Positions 8,648 to 20,130 of a stretch of 64,000 nucleotides of DNA are shown piece by piece. Within the stretch, counting starts at the first letter, position 1. The number at the start of each line of letters is the position of its first letter. Source of the DNA: Candidatus Thioglobus sp. (GTDB taxonomy: Bacteria; Pseudomonadota; Gammaproteobacteria; PS1; Pseudothioglobaceae). The DNA lies in the NCBI GenBank assembly GCA_028228555.1, contig JAOJBP010000004.1:26360-90359 (forward strand), in the 5' to 3' direction. The notes under the pieces were generated by a model, which ran no database searches, was not told the DNA's origin, and was given only the letters and a program-made list of their open reading frames with translations. Made by a program: the position numbers and the translations under genes.

Positions 8648-9019
8648 ATGAGTATTGAATTTAACGAATCAGAATTAGTTACCATTCAAAATAATTTGAA
8701 TAATCGCTGGAGAAAAGAAAAAAAAGAAGTTCATCTAGCGGATATTGAAATTACTAAAGAGGGCGAAGACAAGCCAACCTTGTTTCCTGCTGCTGTGTGG
8801 GAAGATCCAAATTCAACTTTTATCATCATTAAGCTTGATGATTTTAAATACAAGAGCTTCTTCTATTATTTAAAAGATAAGCGCTTTGATACAGGTCAAG
8901 ATGAGTATACGGATTTACACGAATGCACTGATAAACTATTAAAAGCCCAAGCAGATTTTGTATTAACTAAAAATACCAAAGGCTTAAATGTCCAACTTCA
9001 TAAAGGTGCGGGTACTTAA
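8648..9019 (+). CDS. Uncharacterized 123-residue protein, end of apr-downstream unit
   Basis: Not recognised. The start is the ATG at 8648, one base after the SlyD-like stop; a longer in-frame start at 8567 would overlap that gene by 80 bases and is unlikely. Soluble, lysine- and glutamate-rich, one cysteine (in DLHECTD). Predicted mixed alpha/beta with a central beta stretch (STFIIIKLDDFKYKSFFYYL). It is followed by a strong bidirectional terminator, so the three genes form a complete unit. Confidence 0.8.
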   Translation: MSIEFNESELVTIQNNLNNRWRKEKKEVHLADIEITKEGEDKPTLFPAAVWEDPNSTFIIIKLDDFKYKSFFYYLKDKRFDTGQDEYTDLHECTDKLLKAQADFVLTKNTKGLNVQLHKGAGT

Positions 9020-9036
9020 TAGCTGCTAATCAAACA

Positions 9037-9070
9037 TTAAAAAAGGAGCGCAATAGCGCTCCTTTTTTAA
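9037..9070. terminator. Bidirectional terminator between convergent units
   Basis: A perfect 15-bp inverted repeat, TTAAAAAAGGAGCGC (9037-9051) and GCGCTCCTTTTTTAA (9056-9070), with loop AATA and T tracts on both strands. It serves the plus-strand trio and the minus-strand hppA. Confidence 0.93.
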
Positions 9071-9082
9071 TTCATTCTACTG

Positions 9083-11089
9083 TTACAGTAGAGGAATAAT
9101 CATTATTGCAACGATGTTGATAATCTTGATTAGTGGATTGATTGCAGGGCCAGCCGTATCTTTATATGGGTCACCTACAGTATCACCAGTTACAGCCGCT
9201 TTATGCGTATCTGAACCCTTTCCATAGCCTTCACCTAATTGACCATCTTCGATGTATTTCTTGGCGTTATCCCACGCACCACCACCGGTAGTCATTGAAA
9301 TTGCCACAAAGATACCTGTAGCGATAGAGCCTATTAACAAACCACCTAACGCTTCAGCACCTAACAACAAGCCGACTGCTACCGGAAACAAGATTGGAAG
9401 CATTGACGGTATAATCATCTCTTTAATAGCAGACTTAGTTAGCATGTCAACTGCTTTAGAATAATCAGGCTTCTGAGTGTAATCCATAATACCCGGCATT
9501 TCTCTAAATTGACGACGTACCTCTTCAACAATGCCGCCTGCCGCTCGACCAACAGCTTCCATTGCCATTGCGCCAAATAAGTAAGGCACAAGGCCACCTA
9601 AGAATAGCCCAATGATAACCATGTGGTTTGACAAATCAAAAGTGATAGGTTCGAACCCCTCTCTAGTGTTTAATGCATTAGTAAAGTCTGCAAATAGTAC
9701 GAGTGCAGCGAGACCAGCAGAACCGATCGCATAACCTTTAGTTACTGCTTTGGTTGTATTACCAACCGCATCTAGAGGATCTGTAATATTGCGAATTTCT
9801 TCAGGAAGTTCAGCCATTTCAGCAATACCTCCTGCATTATCAGTAATTGGGCCATAAGCATCTAGTGCAACAATTACACCAGTCATAGATAACATCGCTG
9901 TTGCTGCAATAGCAATACCGTACAAACCGTCTAATGCATGTGCACCCCAAATACTCGCACAAACGGCTAATACAGGTAATGCTGTTGATTTCATTGATAA
10001 ACCGATACCAGCAATGACATTAGTGCCATCACCTGTTTTAGAAGCTTCAGCAACATGCTGCACAGGTGCACTTTCAGTTGAAGTATAGTATTCAGTAACT
10101 ACAACCATCACACCTGTTAGAGCTAAGCCAATGAGTGATGCATAGAATAAGTCAATGCCCATATTCATATTAGAAGTAACAAAGTAAAATGCCACTGCGG
10201 CTAAGCCAGCAGATACAATTAAGCCTTTATATAAAGCACCCATAATAGAGCCACCATCAGATACTTTGACGAAGAACGTACCAATAACTGAAGCAATAAT
10301 AGAAACAGCACCTAGCGCTAGCGGGTAAAGGATTGCATCATTGCCCATGTCTAGTACACCTGCCAACATCATTGTAGCAATAATCGTTACCGCATAAGTT
10401 TCAAATAAATCTGCCGCCATACCAGCACAGTCACCCACATTATCACCCACATTATCAGCAATTACTGCTGGATTACGTGGATCATCTTCTGGAATGCCTG
10501 CTTCAACTTTGCCCACAATATCAGCACCAACATCAGCACCCTTGGTAAAGATTCCGCCGCCTAAACGAGCAAAAATAGAGATTAATGAGCCACCAAAAGC
10601 AAGACCGATCAATGCATGTAGCGCATCTTTTTGTGCAACATCAAATGATAATAAGCCCATATAGAAGCCAGAAACACCTAATAGCGCTAAACCAACTACT
10701 AGCATTCCAGTAATGGCGCCACCTTTAAAAGCCACTTGGAAAGCAGCATTAATGCCATTTTTGGCAGCCTCAGCTGTACGACAGTTAGATTTAACTGATA
10801 CATTCATGCCAATATATCCAGTTGCACCTGATAAAACAGCACCAATCAGGAATCCTATTCCAACAGTAATTCCCAGGAAGTAAGTGATTACAATTAACAA
10901 TATAACACCAACCATAGCAATGGTTGTATATTGACGATTTAGATAGGCTTTGGCACCTTCAGCAATCGCATCTGAAATCTCTTTCATTTTGTCTGATCCT
11001 GGGGATTGTTTGTAAATCCAGGTCATTGTATATAAGCCATATAAAACAGCAATAATTGATGCCCCAATGGCGAGTGTTAGTACATCCAT
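9083..11089 (-). CDS. hppA: Membrane-bound proton-translocating pyrophosphatase
   Basis: Integral membrane enzyme coupling PPi hydrolysis, or synthesis in reverse, to proton transport. 668 residues, about 15-16 helices. Seen: the substrate motif [23 protein letters not shown], the following [20 protein letters not shown], and the C-terminal [20 protein letters not shown]. In [16 protein letters not shown] the Lys and Thr at the two potassium-determining positions mark the K+-independent H+-PPase class. GAGGAG precedes the ATG. Upstream ORF388 has its own terminator, so hppA is probably transcribed alone. PPi production and use by sat and the PFK make a functional link. Confidence 0.97.
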   Translation of the reverse strand: MDVLTLAIGASIIAVLYGLYTMTWIYKQSPGSDKMKEISDAIAEGAKAYLNRQYTTIAMVGVILLIVITYFLGITVGIGFLIGAVLSGATGYIGMNVSVKSNCRTAEAAKNGINAAFQVAFKGGAITGMLVVGLALLGVSGFYMGLLSFDVAQKDALHALIGLAFGGSLISIFARLGGGIFTKGADVGADIVGKVEAGIPEDDPRNPAVIADNVGDNVGDCAGMAADLFETYAVTIIATMMLAGVLDMGNDAILYPLALGAVSIIASVIGTFFVKVSDGGSIMGALYKGLIVSAGLAAVAFYFVTSNMNMGIDLFYASLIGLALTGVMVVVTEYYTSTESAPVQHVAEASKTGDGTNVIAGIGLSMKSTALPVLAVCASIWGAHALDGLYGIAIAATAMLSMTGVIVALDAYGPITDNAGGIAEMAELPEEIRNITDPLDAVGNTTKAVTKGYAIGSAGLAALVLFADFTNALNTREGFEPITFDLSNHMVIIGLFLGGLVPYLFGAMAMEAVGRAAGGIVEEVRRQFREMPGIMDYTQKPDYSKAVDMLTKSAIKEMIIPSMLPILFPVAVGLLLGAEALGGLLIGSIATGIFVAISMTTGGGAWDNAKKYIEDGQLGEGYGKGSDTHKAAVTGDTVGDPYKDTAGPAINPLIKIINIVAIMIIPLL

Positions 11090-11171
11090 ATTCTCTCCTC
11101 AAAGTTATAGTATTACTTCTCTCGGAACGATTGTACTTCAGTTTTGAATTTTTGAATTAGTATTTTTCGGC

Positions 11172-11196
11172 AAAAAAATAGCTCGATTAACGAGCC
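11172..11196 (-). terminator. Terminator after the 388-residue ORF (minus strand)
   Basis: On the minus strand GCTCG (11195-11191), TTAAT loop, CGAGC (11185-11181), then TA and seven T residues (11178-11172). The stem is short but the U tract is clean, and it sits 28 bases after the stop. It separates this ORF from hppA. Confidence 0.7.
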
Positions 11197-11223
11197 ATCA
11201 TGAAAAATATGAAAAATAAATTG

Positions 11224-12390
11224 CTAGTCTTTTTTCCAGTATTTTGTTTCGATACCATCGCCTAAATCTGCTTCAACAAGTCTTGATCGTAGTTTTAACA
11301 ATTTCTCAATTAAAGCGGGTTCAGCTGCTTCATAGCCTTGGACATCAGGTACTCGCTTGACCACAACTCCTAATAATTCTGTAATTGCATTACCAATAGA
11401 ATTTTGCGAAATAGTAACAATTAATTTACCCTGATCATTACGATATATTAGCTGTTTAAAGGCAGGTTGCCAGCGAATCGATGATGAGTATTTTGGATCG
11501 TCAATGCATTTATCACGGACTTTTTTAGCAGCAGAAAGGAAGCATGTGTTAAATAAGAGTGTACTTTCTATTAATTCTGGGAAGTAAGCCGCTTTTGGCA
11601 CTGAAGAGTTGCGACAAGATACCTGGGAAAAGAATGTCCGATAAAAATCTAAAAATCCTTTTAAAACCAAATCATATTCATCCCAAAACTTAACATTTTT
11701 TAGACTATCAATGCCACCCGTTACTTCCCAGCTTGGCAAGCCTTGAGGGTAGCCCGTCAACTCAAGACCTGATGATGAACCATCAATTGGCTTTAAGATT
11801 TCAAAATTAAGTTTTGATTGAAACTCTGCATATACGTCTTCCATGTAGTTTGCAAATAAAGAGTGCTGACCGCCATCAGTTAGATTTGGATTATCAGGAT
11901 CTGACAATTCAGAATTTTTTAATTGTTCCTTATCAAAAACAATAAAGTGATTATGAAGCATGCGGATGCTTGGGACACCGGGCGATGTTATTGGCCAGGT
12001 TGAATCAAGTGACGCTTCACCACATAGCACCAGATGCTTATCTGCATCTGGAAACTCTTCTAGCATAAATCCAATGATTATCTGGTTCATGCGATTCCAA
12101 GCATTTTTGACTTTATTTGGTACTTGGGTCCGTCTTACCGGCCTACCTAAAGGATTTAGTATGCTTTTGGAGGTGTTATAAATAATGGAGCAGTCAAATA
12201 AATTTGAATGACCTAGAGCTTTACGATACAGGAGCAAATCTTCACTATTACTCAGTAGACCATTATTTTGAGCAAGGTCTGCTAAATTCTCAAATGAATT
12301 GAAAAATTCATTTGGTTTCATTCCTTCTGGTACATCTAAAGGGATAGGTCTAAACGGTGTAGTAATTTGCCTTGGTCCAATTTTCATCAT
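11224..12390 (-). CDS. Uncharacterized 388-residue protein between hppA and adk
   Basis: Not recognised. A soluble protein with no signal peptide or membrane helix. Conserved-looking stretches: DCSIIYNTSKSILNPLGRP (near 67-85), LVLCGEASLDSTWPIT, IRMLHNHFIVFD (a His-x-His pair), ELTGYPQGLPSWEVTGG and PKAAYFPELIESTLLFN. The HNHFIVF phrase recalls HIT/GalT-type nucleotide-binding loops, but the match is too short to assign a fold. Two adjacent ATGs (12390 and 12387) are possible; neither has a clear Shine-Dalgarno. It lies between two terminators, so it is its own transcription unit. Confidence 0.82.
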   Translation of the reverse strand: MMKIGPRQITTPFRPIPLDVPEGMKPNEFFNSFENLADLAQNNGLLSNSEDLLLYRKALGHSNLFDCSIIYNTSKSILNPLGRPVRRTQVPNKVKNAWNRMNQIIIGFMLEEFPDADKHLVLCGEASLDSTWPITSPGVPSIRMLHNHFIVFDKEQLKNSELSDPDNPNLTDGGQHSLFANYMEDVYAEFQSKLNFEILKPIDGSSSGLELTGYPQGLPSWEVTGGIDSLKNVKFWDEYDLVLKGFLDFYRTFFSQVSCRNSSVPKAAYFPELIESTLLFNTCFLSAAKKVRDKCIDDPKYSSSIRWQPAFKQLIYRNDQGKLIVTISQNSIGNAITELLGVVVKRVPDVQGYEAAEPALIEKLLKLRSRLVEADLGDGIETKYWKKD

Positions 12391-12412
12391 ATATTTTGAA
12401 TTATTAATTTGT

Positions 12413-12443
12413 AAAAAAAAGCCTATGCTTAATCAACATAGGC
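12413..12443 (-). terminator. Rho-independent terminator after adk
   Basis: On the minus strand GCCTATG (12443-12437) pairs with CATAGGC (12427-12421) and is followed by eight T residues (12420-12413). It ends the PFK-adk unit. Confidence 0.85.
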
Positions 12444-12471
12444 CCTTAATTTTTCAGGAAAGGGTTAAAGC

Positions 12472-14402
<1,931 letters not shown>

Positions 14403-14477
14403 TCCTATTTACTTATAAAAATCGCTAATTATACATTGCATATGGTGAAATACTTCATTTTTTACGAAAGCCGCTGT

Positions 14478-14969
14478 TTATAACTCGCTAAAATTATAAG
14501 GTTTTACACGCCAATTTTGCTCAGATTTTATTGTTAGCATTAGGCATTTTGAGCCACCATGATTGCGTGTTTCTCCACCAGCACCTGGATTGACAATCCA
14601 TGGAATTGTATCTTGCTCTATGAGTTGCTTATGAGTATGTCCATAGACAATCATTTTGACATTAGGATGCGCCTCTCGTAACAAATTATGTGAAGGCTGC
14701 TTACGACCATAGGTGTGCCCATGATTAACCACAAGTGTGCCACCTGGCAACTCAATAGATTCAGTAGTTTTTAATTGAACTAAATGCCCATCATTATTAC
14801 CTTGAACAGCAACAATACCTTGTTTAGGTGTTATTAGTGACAAGGTTTTTTCATCAATAATATCACCCGCATGAACAACAATATCACACTGACTAAATAG
14901 ACGGACAATATCCGGATGGATATAGCCATGTGTATCAGATAGGATACCAATTTTTAAGGGGAGTTTCAT
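14478..14969 (-). CDS. YfcE/MJ0936-type metallophosphodiesterase
   Basis: Small dinuclear-metal phosphodiesterase; the cellular substrate is unknown. 163 residues. All calcineurin-fold motifs are present: ILSDTHG (residues 9-15), HAGDI, GNND, NHGH and YGHTH. No signal peptide. It is 75 bases upstream of the PFK gene on the same strand and may share its transcript, though nothing in the sequence shows a functional link. Confidence 0.9.
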   Translation of the reverse strand: MKLPLKIGILSDTHGYIHPDIVRLFSQCDIVVHAGDIIDEKTLSLITPKQGIVAVQGNNDGHLVQLKTTESIELPGGTLVVNHGHTYGRKQPSHNLLREAHPNVKMIVYGHTHKQLIEQDTIPWIVNPGAGGETRNHGGSKCLMLTIKSEQNWRVKPYNFSEL

Positions 14970-15163
14970 GCCTATAAATTATACGCCAACCGGTTTTTAA
15001 CGTGAAATTAAGTCACGGCACTTTGTTTCAAAATATGATTTTTTTTAAACTGTTATGGGGCATAATATTGCCATTCAAAAAGTGAATAAATTTGAGGAGA
15101 ATGGATAAAGTAAGGCCTAAAAGCTGCTTTATTTTTGTTGGTACTATCAATAGGAGATTAGTG

Positions 15164-15568
15164 ATGGCAGTATTATTTTCAGAAGAGTGGATGAATCAAT
15201 TGAAAGATGAGTGGAATGCATCTGAAGAAGTGCGAGGTAAGTTGGCTGAGATTAACTTCTCTTCAACTATCGCTTGCGGCTTTAAGGGTGACGGAACGCC
15301 CACTGGTATTTTTGTGGTTGAAAATGGTGAGTGCGTTAAAGCTGGAGATTACAGTGGTGAGAGCGTTGATTGGGATATGCGCGCTGATAAGAAAAATTGG
15401 ATGAAATGGCTAGACAAGCCTCTAGGTATGGCATCAATGGGTATGGCGGTTACAATGGGAAAGTTGAAGTTTGAAACAGGTGATTTTGGTGCAATGATCA
15501 AAGACCCAAGAATGGCAACACCTTTTGTGAAAAGTTTTGCTTTAATGGGTGCTATTGGCGGTGAGTAA
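15164..15568 (+). CDS. SCP2 sterol-binding-like domain protein
   Basis: 134-residue soluble protein made of one SCP2-like lipid-binding domain: helix with EEWMNQLKDEWNAS, beta strands around FVVENGEC, then GKLKFETGDFGAMIKDPRMATPF, which resembles the family phrase for the lipid-pocket helix. The start at 15164 is chosen because AGGAG lies 7 bases before it; a longer frame to 15092 lacks such a site. Ligand unknown. It is followed by a bidirectional terminator. Confidence 0.8.
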   Translation: MAVLFSEEWMNQLKDEWNASEEVRGKLAEINFSSTIACGFKGDGTPTGIFVVENGECVKAGDYSGESVDWDMRADKKNWMKWLDKPLGMASMGMAVTMGKLKFETGDFGAMIKDPRMATPFVKSFALMGAIGGE

Positions 15569-15589
15569 TTAAGGCCAATTGTTATCTAT

Positions 15590-15619
15590 AAAAAAACCCG
15601 CTCAGAAGCGGGTTTTTTA
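15590..15619. terminator. Bidirectional terminator
   Basis: AAAAAACCCGCT (15591-15602), loop CAGA, AGCGGGTTTTTT (15607-15618). It lies between the SCP2-like gene and the convergent yrfG-like gene and has T tracts on both strands. Confidence 0.93.
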
Positions 15620-15623
15620 TTGT

Positions 15624-16316
15624 TTATTTACTGACAGGCAATGCATGCTCAAAAGTTTCGATATTCACAAAGCCCTCTAATGGTTTAGTGGCAATTTTCG
15701 AACTAGGCTTGCTAATGGCGACCACGGTACCGATGCCGAATTTTTTGGCAGAATTAAGTACGTTAATCGAGTCATCAAAAAAGATGCTTTTTTCTTTGTC
15801 AAGATTAATAGCTTGCTCTAACTGTTGCCAAAATCCTTGCTCTTCTTTGGCAATGTTATAGTCATGTGAACTGATAACGCCATCAAAGTAGCTCTCTAAA
15901 TTAGTAACCCTCATTTTTAGTTTTAGTGTTTTTCTATGAGCATTTGTGACTAGATAAATGCGTTTTTGTTGTTGTTTTGCTTGGGCCAAGAACTCGAGTA
16001 CAAATGGATGAATTTGAATAAGGTGAGAGACATCCTCTTTAAGTTTGGCAATGTCTAATTCAAATACATTCTGCCAATAATCAAGACAATACCAATGTAA
16101 ATTACCTTGCTCGGCTTCGAGCATAGGGCGAATTTTATCCTTAGATTGTTGATGAGTGATGTTGTGTTTGTTTGCATACACCAAAGGCAAGTATTCTAGC
16201 CAAAAATGTAAATCAAAATTAAGGTCGAGTAAGGTACCGTCCATGTCTAGCAGGATGGTATCAATAGTCGTCCAATCGATATTATTTTCTGCGCCAGCCA
16301 GTGCCATTTGAAGCAT
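15624..16316 (-). CDS. yrfG: HAD-family GMP/IMP nucleotidase (YrfG-like)
   Basis: Predicted 5'-nucleotidase acting on purine monophosphates. 230 residues. HAD motif [18 protein letters not shown] (near 18-34), the family phrase HWYCLDYW, motif II LVTNAH and motif IV FFDDS. The close match to E. coli YrfG over these blocks ([29 protein letters not shown]) supports the assignment. Its start (ATG 16316, or 16307) lies inside the end of cysS, so the two are coupled. Confidence 0.85.
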   Translation of the reverse strand: MLQMALAGAENNIDWTTIDTILLDMDGTLLDLNFDLHFWLEYLPLVYANKHNITHQQSKDKIRPMLEAEQGNLHWYCLDYWQNVFELDIAKLKEDVSHLIQIHPFVLEFLAQAKQQQKRIYLVTNAHRKTLKLKMRVTNLESYFDGVISSHDYNIAKEEQGFWQQLEQAINLDKEKSIFFDDSINVLNSAKKFGIGTVVAISKPSSKIATKPLEGFVNIETFEHALPVSK

Positions 16317-17670
16317 CCTCCAGAATAATACCTAGTTCTGTTAGTTCATCTCGAATTTGGTCAGAAGTTGCAAAATCTTTATTGTCTCTCGCTTTATTTC
16401 TAAGGCTTATTTTATGCTCAATATCTTCATCAGATAGAGTTACACCTTGTTTCAAAAATGCATCAGCATCCATTTGTAAAAGACCAATAAAGCCACCTAG
16501 TTTGATTAAAAGTTGAGAAAGCGCTTTGGCTTTATCAATGTCTTTGCTACGCTCTGAGTTGATGAGTTTGGCTAGCTCAAACAAAATACTAAGAGCAATT
16601 GGCGTATTAAAGTCATCATTTAATGCTTGATTAAATCGCGTTTCAAAATCAAATCGTTGCGACACTTCATCTAGCGCTGCATCACTTGCATGTAAGTCTC
16701 GAATAGCGGTATATAGTCGGGTGAGTGAAGATTTAGCGTTATCAAGATTTGCATCTGAAAAGTTTAAAGGCGATCGATAATGTGAACTCATGATGAAATA
16801 GCGCAAGCTTTCTCCATCATAATTTTCTAGTACGCCACGAATGGTGAAAAAATTATTCAAAGACTTGCTCATTTTTTCATCATTAATATTGACAAAACCA
16901 ACATGCATCCAGGTGTTAACAAACGTGCAGCTATTAGCGCCTTCAGATTGGGCAATTTCATTTTCGTGATGTGGAAAAGACAAGTCCATGCCACCTCCAT
17001 GAATATCAAAATGGTTGCCCAGATGATGAGTAGACATTGCTGAGCACTCGATATGCCAGCCTGGGCGTCCGTCACCCCAAGGTGACTCCCAACTTGGTTC
17101 GCTCGGTTTAGCCATCTTCCATAACACGAAATCCAGAGGATCTTTTTTATTCGAATCTACGTCAACCCTAGCACCAGCCTCTAAGTCATCTAAATTTTTC
17201 CCACTTAACTTCCCGTATCCATCAAACTTACGTACTGAATAATAGACATCACCATTTTTTGCTTGATAGGCCACCCCTTTTTCTATCAAAGTTTTGATCA
17301 TATAAAACATTTGATCAATTGCTTCTGTAGCACGAGGCTCAATATCAGGCGGTAGTATGCCAAGTGCACGCTCATCTTCATGCATAGCATCAATAAAACG
17401 ATTCGTTAGACTATAAATATCCTCTGAGTTTTCAATAGCGCGAGCGATAATTTTGTCATCAATATCAGTAATATTGCGAACGTAAGTAACGGCTGGAAAA
17501 TTACGCCTTAGGTGGCGAGTAATAACGTCAAACATAACCAAGACACGAGCATGGCCCATATGACAATAATCATAAACAGTCATGCCACATACATACATGC
17601 CTATTTTGTCAGGATTGATAGGGTGGAAAACTTCTTTTTGTTTACTGAGTGTGTTGTAGATTTTAAGCAT
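16282..17670 (-). CDS. cysS: Cysteinyl-tRNA synthetase
   Basis: Class I synthetase charging tRNA-Cys. 462 residues, the normal size. Seen: [17 protein letters not shown] with the HIGH-type motif (near 27-43), [10 protein letters not shown], the zinc-site region [13 protein letters not shown], and the KMSKS loop [11 protein letters not shown]. It overlaps the downstream yrfG-like gene by up to 35 bases. The first residues [13 protein letters not shown] are the usual CysS start. Confidence 0.97.
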   Translation of the reverse strand: MLKIYNTLSKQKEVFHPINPDKIGMYVCGMTVYDYCHMGHARVLVMFDVITRHLRRNFPAVTYVRNITDIDDKIIARAIENSEDIYSLTNRFIDAMHEDERALGILPPDIEPRATEAIDQMFYMIKTLIEKGVAYQAKNGDVYYSVRKFDGYGKLSGKNLDDLEAGARVDVDSNKKDPLDFVLWKMAKPSEPSWESPWGDGRPGWHIECSAMSTHHLGNHFDIHGGGMDLSFPHHENEIAQSEGANSCTFVNTWMHVGFVNINDEKMSKSLNNFFTIRGVLENYDGESLRYFIMSSHYRSPLNFSDANLDNAKSSLTRLYTAIRDLHASDAALDEVSQRFDFETRFNQALNDDFNTPIALSILFELAKLINSERSKDIDKAKALSQLLIKLGGFIGLLQMDADAFLKQGVTLSDEDIEHKISLRNKARDNKDFATSDQIRDELTELGIILEDASNGTGWRRK

Positions 17671-17754
17671 GTCGACATTTTACTTGAGTATTTGTTTGTA
17701 TTTTAACTTGTCACTACTAAACCCTTATTTTTTATAAGATATACACCAGTTCAT

Positions 17755-17770
17755 CGTTGTATAATCAACG
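17755..17770 (+). promoter_or_regulatory. Candidate -10 inside a CGTTG/CAACG palindrome before the peroxiredoxin gene
   Basis: CGTTG (17755-17759), TATAAT (17760-17765), CAACG (17766-17770): a consensus -10 hexamer flanked exactly by inverted arms, 31 bases before the ATG. A regulator bound there would cover the -10. No convincing -35 at the usual spacing, so activation or an alternative element may be needed. Operator role is inference. Confidence 0.4.
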
Positions 17771-17800
17771 GGTTTTATAGATTAATTACTGGAGAAAAAT

Positions 17801-18400
17801 ATGAGCGTTTTAGTAACACAACAAGCACCGGATTTCACAGCCGCAGCGGTATTAGCAAATGGCACAATCGTTGATGATTTTAAATTATCAAGCCTGAAAG
17901 GCAAAAAAATCATGGTGTTTTTCTACCCATTAGATTTTACTTTTGTTTGTCCTTCGGAAATTCTAGCACACCACCATCGTGTAGCTCAATTTACTGAGAA
18001 GGGTGTAGAAGTGGTCGGTATTTCAGTTGATTCACAATTCACGCATAACGCTTGGCGTAATACAGCGCCAGCAGATGGTGGTCTAGGTCCGATCGATTTT
18101 CCATTAGTAGCTGATACAGATCATTCTATTATGGAAGCTTATGGCATTGTACATCCAGCAGGCATCGCACTTCGTGCTTCATTTTTAATTGATGAAGAAT
18201 TTAATGTTCGTCATCAAGTAGTCAATGATCTTCCATTAGGTCGTAATGTTGATGAAATGTTACGTATGGTTGATGCACTTGATTTCCACACAACGCATGG
18301 TGAAGTATGTCCTGCAGGTTGGAATAAAGGTGACGAAGGTATGAAGGATACACCAGAAGGTGTGGCTGAGTACCTAGCTAAAAATGCTGATAATCTGTAG
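17801..18400 (+). CDS. 2-Cys peroxiredoxin (AhpC/Prx1 type)
   Basis: Thiol peroxidase reducing H2O2, organic peroxides or peroxynitrite. 199 residues. Peroxidatic cysteine in DFTFVCPSE (Cys near 50) and resolving cysteine in HGEVCPAGWNKG (near 168). Also GISVDSQFTHNAW and the C-terminal extension with EYLAKNADNL. CTGGAGAA precedes the ATG. It is followed by a terminator, then by a rubredoxin gene. No AhpF is nearby. Confidence 0.95.
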   Translation: MSVLVTQQAPDFTAAAVLANGTIVDDFKLSSLKGKKIMVFFYPLDFTFVCPSEILAHHHRVAQFTEKGVEVVGISVDSQFTHNAWRNTAPADGGLGPIDFPLVADTDHSIMEAYGIVHPAGIALRASFLIDEEFNVRHQVVNDLPLGRNVDEMLRMVDALDFHTTHGEVCPAGWNKGDEGMKDTPEGVAEYLAKNADNL

Positions 18401-18418
18401 TAATTAATCAGTTTTATG

Positions 18419-18445
18419 AAAGGGAGTAAATAGCTCCCTTTTTTT
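18419..18445 (+). terminator. Rho-independent terminator after peroxiredoxin
   Basis: AAAGGGAG (18419-18426), 7-base loop, CTCCCTTT (18434-18441), continuing as a T tract to 18445. Confidence 0.88.
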
Positions 18446-18471
18446 ACGTATTTAACAACAAGGAAATCAAT

Positions 18472-18636
18472 ATGAAAAAATTAAAATGTATGGTGTGTGG
18501 CTGGATTTATGATGAGGCGTTAGGCGCTCCTAAAGATGGCATTAAGCCAGGTACTAGGTGGGATGATGTTCCTGAGGATTGGGTCTGCCCTGATTGCGGC
18601 GTTACCAAGGATCAATTTGAGATGGAAGAAATCTAG
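18472..18636 (+). CDS. Rubredoxin
   Basis: 54-residue single-iron electron carrier. The four iron-ligand cysteines are in [10 protein letters not shown] (Cys6, Cys9) and [12 protein letters not shown] (Cys39, Cys42), with the family phrase [15 protein letters not shown] between them. AAGGA lies 8 bases before the ATG at 18472. It follows the peroxiredoxin terminator and precedes leuB by 39 bases. Partner unknown; a role in reducing oxygen or peroxide is plausible from its neighbour but not shown. Confidence 0.95.
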   Translation: MKKLKCMVCGWIYDEALGAPKDGIKPGTRWDDVPEDWVCPDCGVTKDQFEMEEI

Positions 18637-18675
18637 TAAAATATCTATTTTGGAAATTTATTCGCAGGAAGCAAG

Positions 18676-19749
18676 ATGTCTAAAGTATTAGTATTGCCAG
18701 GTGATGGTATTGGTCAAGAGATTGTTGCTCAAGCCTTAAAGGTTATTGAGTATTTAAACAAAAATGATGGCTTGAGTATGGAGCTAGTTCATGGTTTAGT
18801 AGGCGGCACAGCTTATGACGAAACGGGCTCGCCATTGCCTCAAGCAACTTTGGACGCTGCTCATGAATGTGATTCGATTTTACTCGGTGCTGTGGGTGGT
18901 TATCAATGGGAGGCGTTAGAGCGCGACCTTCGCCCTGAACGTGGCCTACTTGGGCTACGTGCTGAGATGGATTTATTTTCAAACCTTCGTCCAGCTATTT
19001 TGTATCCACAGTTAGCCAGCGCATCAACTCTTAAAGAAGAGGTTGTTTCTGGCTTGGATTTAATGATTGTACGTGAATTAGTGTCAGGTATTTATTTTGG
19101 CCAGCCTCGCGGTATTGAAATTCGTAATGGTGAGCGTTATGGATTTAATAGTGCGACTTATTCAGAATCTGAAATCAAACGCATTGGTCACTCAGCTTTT
19201 AAAATTGCACAAAAACGAGATAAACGAGTTTGTTCGGTTGACAAGGCTAATGTGTTAGAAGTGTGTGAATTATGGCGTGAAGTGATGGAGGAAGTGGCTA
19301 AAGATTATCCAGATGTTGAGCTTTCTCATATGTATGTGGATAATGCAGCTATGCAGTTAGTCAGAACGCCTAAGCAATTTGATGTCATGGTCACCTCAAA
19401 TCTGTTTGGTGATGTATTGTCTGATTGTGCTGCTATGCTGACTGGTTCAATTGGTATGCTACCAAGTGCCTCTTTAAACAAAGATGGTTTCGGTATGTAT
19501 GAGCCAATTCATGGCTCTGCACCAGATATTGCAGGCCAAGATGTCGCCAATCCTTTAGCCACTATTTTGTCAGTATCTATGATGTTGCGCTACTCACTTG
19601 ATCAGGTATCACTGGCTAACAAAATTGATTCAGCGGTTAATACAGTTCTGGATCAAGGCTATCGTACTCAAGATATCGCAGCAAAAGGCGATACAGTTGT
19701 CGGTACGAACAAGATGGGCGACTTAGTCGTTAAAGCACTTCAAGGATAA
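18676..19749 (+). CDS. leuB: 3-isopropylmalate dehydrogenase
   Basis: NAD-dependent oxidative decarboxylation step of leucine synthesis. 357 residues. Seen: [17 protein letters not shown] at the N-terminus, [28 protein letters not shown], the catalytic [51 protein letters not shown] and [20 protein letters not shown] precedes the ATG. No other leu genes are in the window; a glutaredoxin gene follows by 2 bases. Confidence 0.97.
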   Translation: MSKVLVLPGDGIGQEIVAQALKVIEYLNKNDGLSMELVHGLVGGTAYDETGSPLPQATLDAAHECDSILLGAVGGYQWEALERDLRPERGLLGLRAEMDLFSNLRPAILYPQLASASTLKEEVVSGLDLMIVRELVSGIYFGQPRGIEIRNGERYGFNSATYSESEIKRIGHSAFKIAQKRDKRVCSVDKANVLEVCELWREVMEEVAKDYPDVELSHMYVDNAAMQLVRTPKQFDVMVTSNLFGDVLSDCAAMLTGSIGMLPSASLNKDGFGMYEPIHGSAPDIAGQDVANPLATILSVSMMLRYSLDQVSLANKIDSAVNTVLDQGYRTQDIAAKGDTVVGTNKMGDLVVKALQG

Positions 19750-19751
19750 AG

Positions 19752-19991
19752 ATGAAAATTGTCGTTTATTCAACGCATACTTGCCCAATTTGCGTAAAAA
19801 CTAAAGAGCTGTTAGACAAGTGGAATTTGCCTTTTGAGCAAAAATACATTGACGATGATCGTGCCAATATGGTGGAATTTTCAAAAGTGACTGACGGTGC
19901 TAGAATGGTGCCACAACTCACCATTGATGGTAAGCATATTGGCGGGTTTAGTGATCTGACAGAACTACACATGGACGGCTTTTTCAAATAA
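19752..19991 (+). CDS. Glutaredoxin-family protein
   Basis: 79-residue thioredoxin-fold protein. Active site CPIC (residues 12-15) in YSTHTCPICVKTKELLD, cis-proline loop ARMVPQLTIDGKHIGGFSDL, which is the glutathione-binding region. Slightly short but complete. It starts 2 bases after leuB, so co-transcription is likely. CPIC differs from the classical CPYC, so the target range is uncertain. Confidence 0.9.
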   Translation: MKIVVYSTHTCPICVKTKELLDKWNLPFEQKYIDDDRANMVEFSKVTDGARMVPQLTIDGKHIGGFSDLTELHMDGFFK

Positions 19992-20130
19992 GGCTAATTT
20001 TTACCCTTATTTTCGTTATCAAAAATTTCCAATTAGTCACTTTTTAAATTCCTTACGCCTCAAATTTGGCAAAAATTACCACCGCTTAATGCTTTTTCTA
20101 TAGTTTTTAGCATTAGTTAATTGAGGGTAT

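Noticed and set aside
9644..9662. GGTTCGAACCC-like T-arm, possible tRNA fragment or attachment site
   Set aside because: It lies within intact hppA coding sequence (FEPITF) and no other tRNA arms surround it.
20087..20115. TAATGCT/AGCATTA inverted repeat between the glutaredoxin gene and the convergent small membrane protein gene
   Set aside because: A 7-bp AT-rich stem with a 15-base loop; too weak to call a terminator, though it lies in the right place for one.
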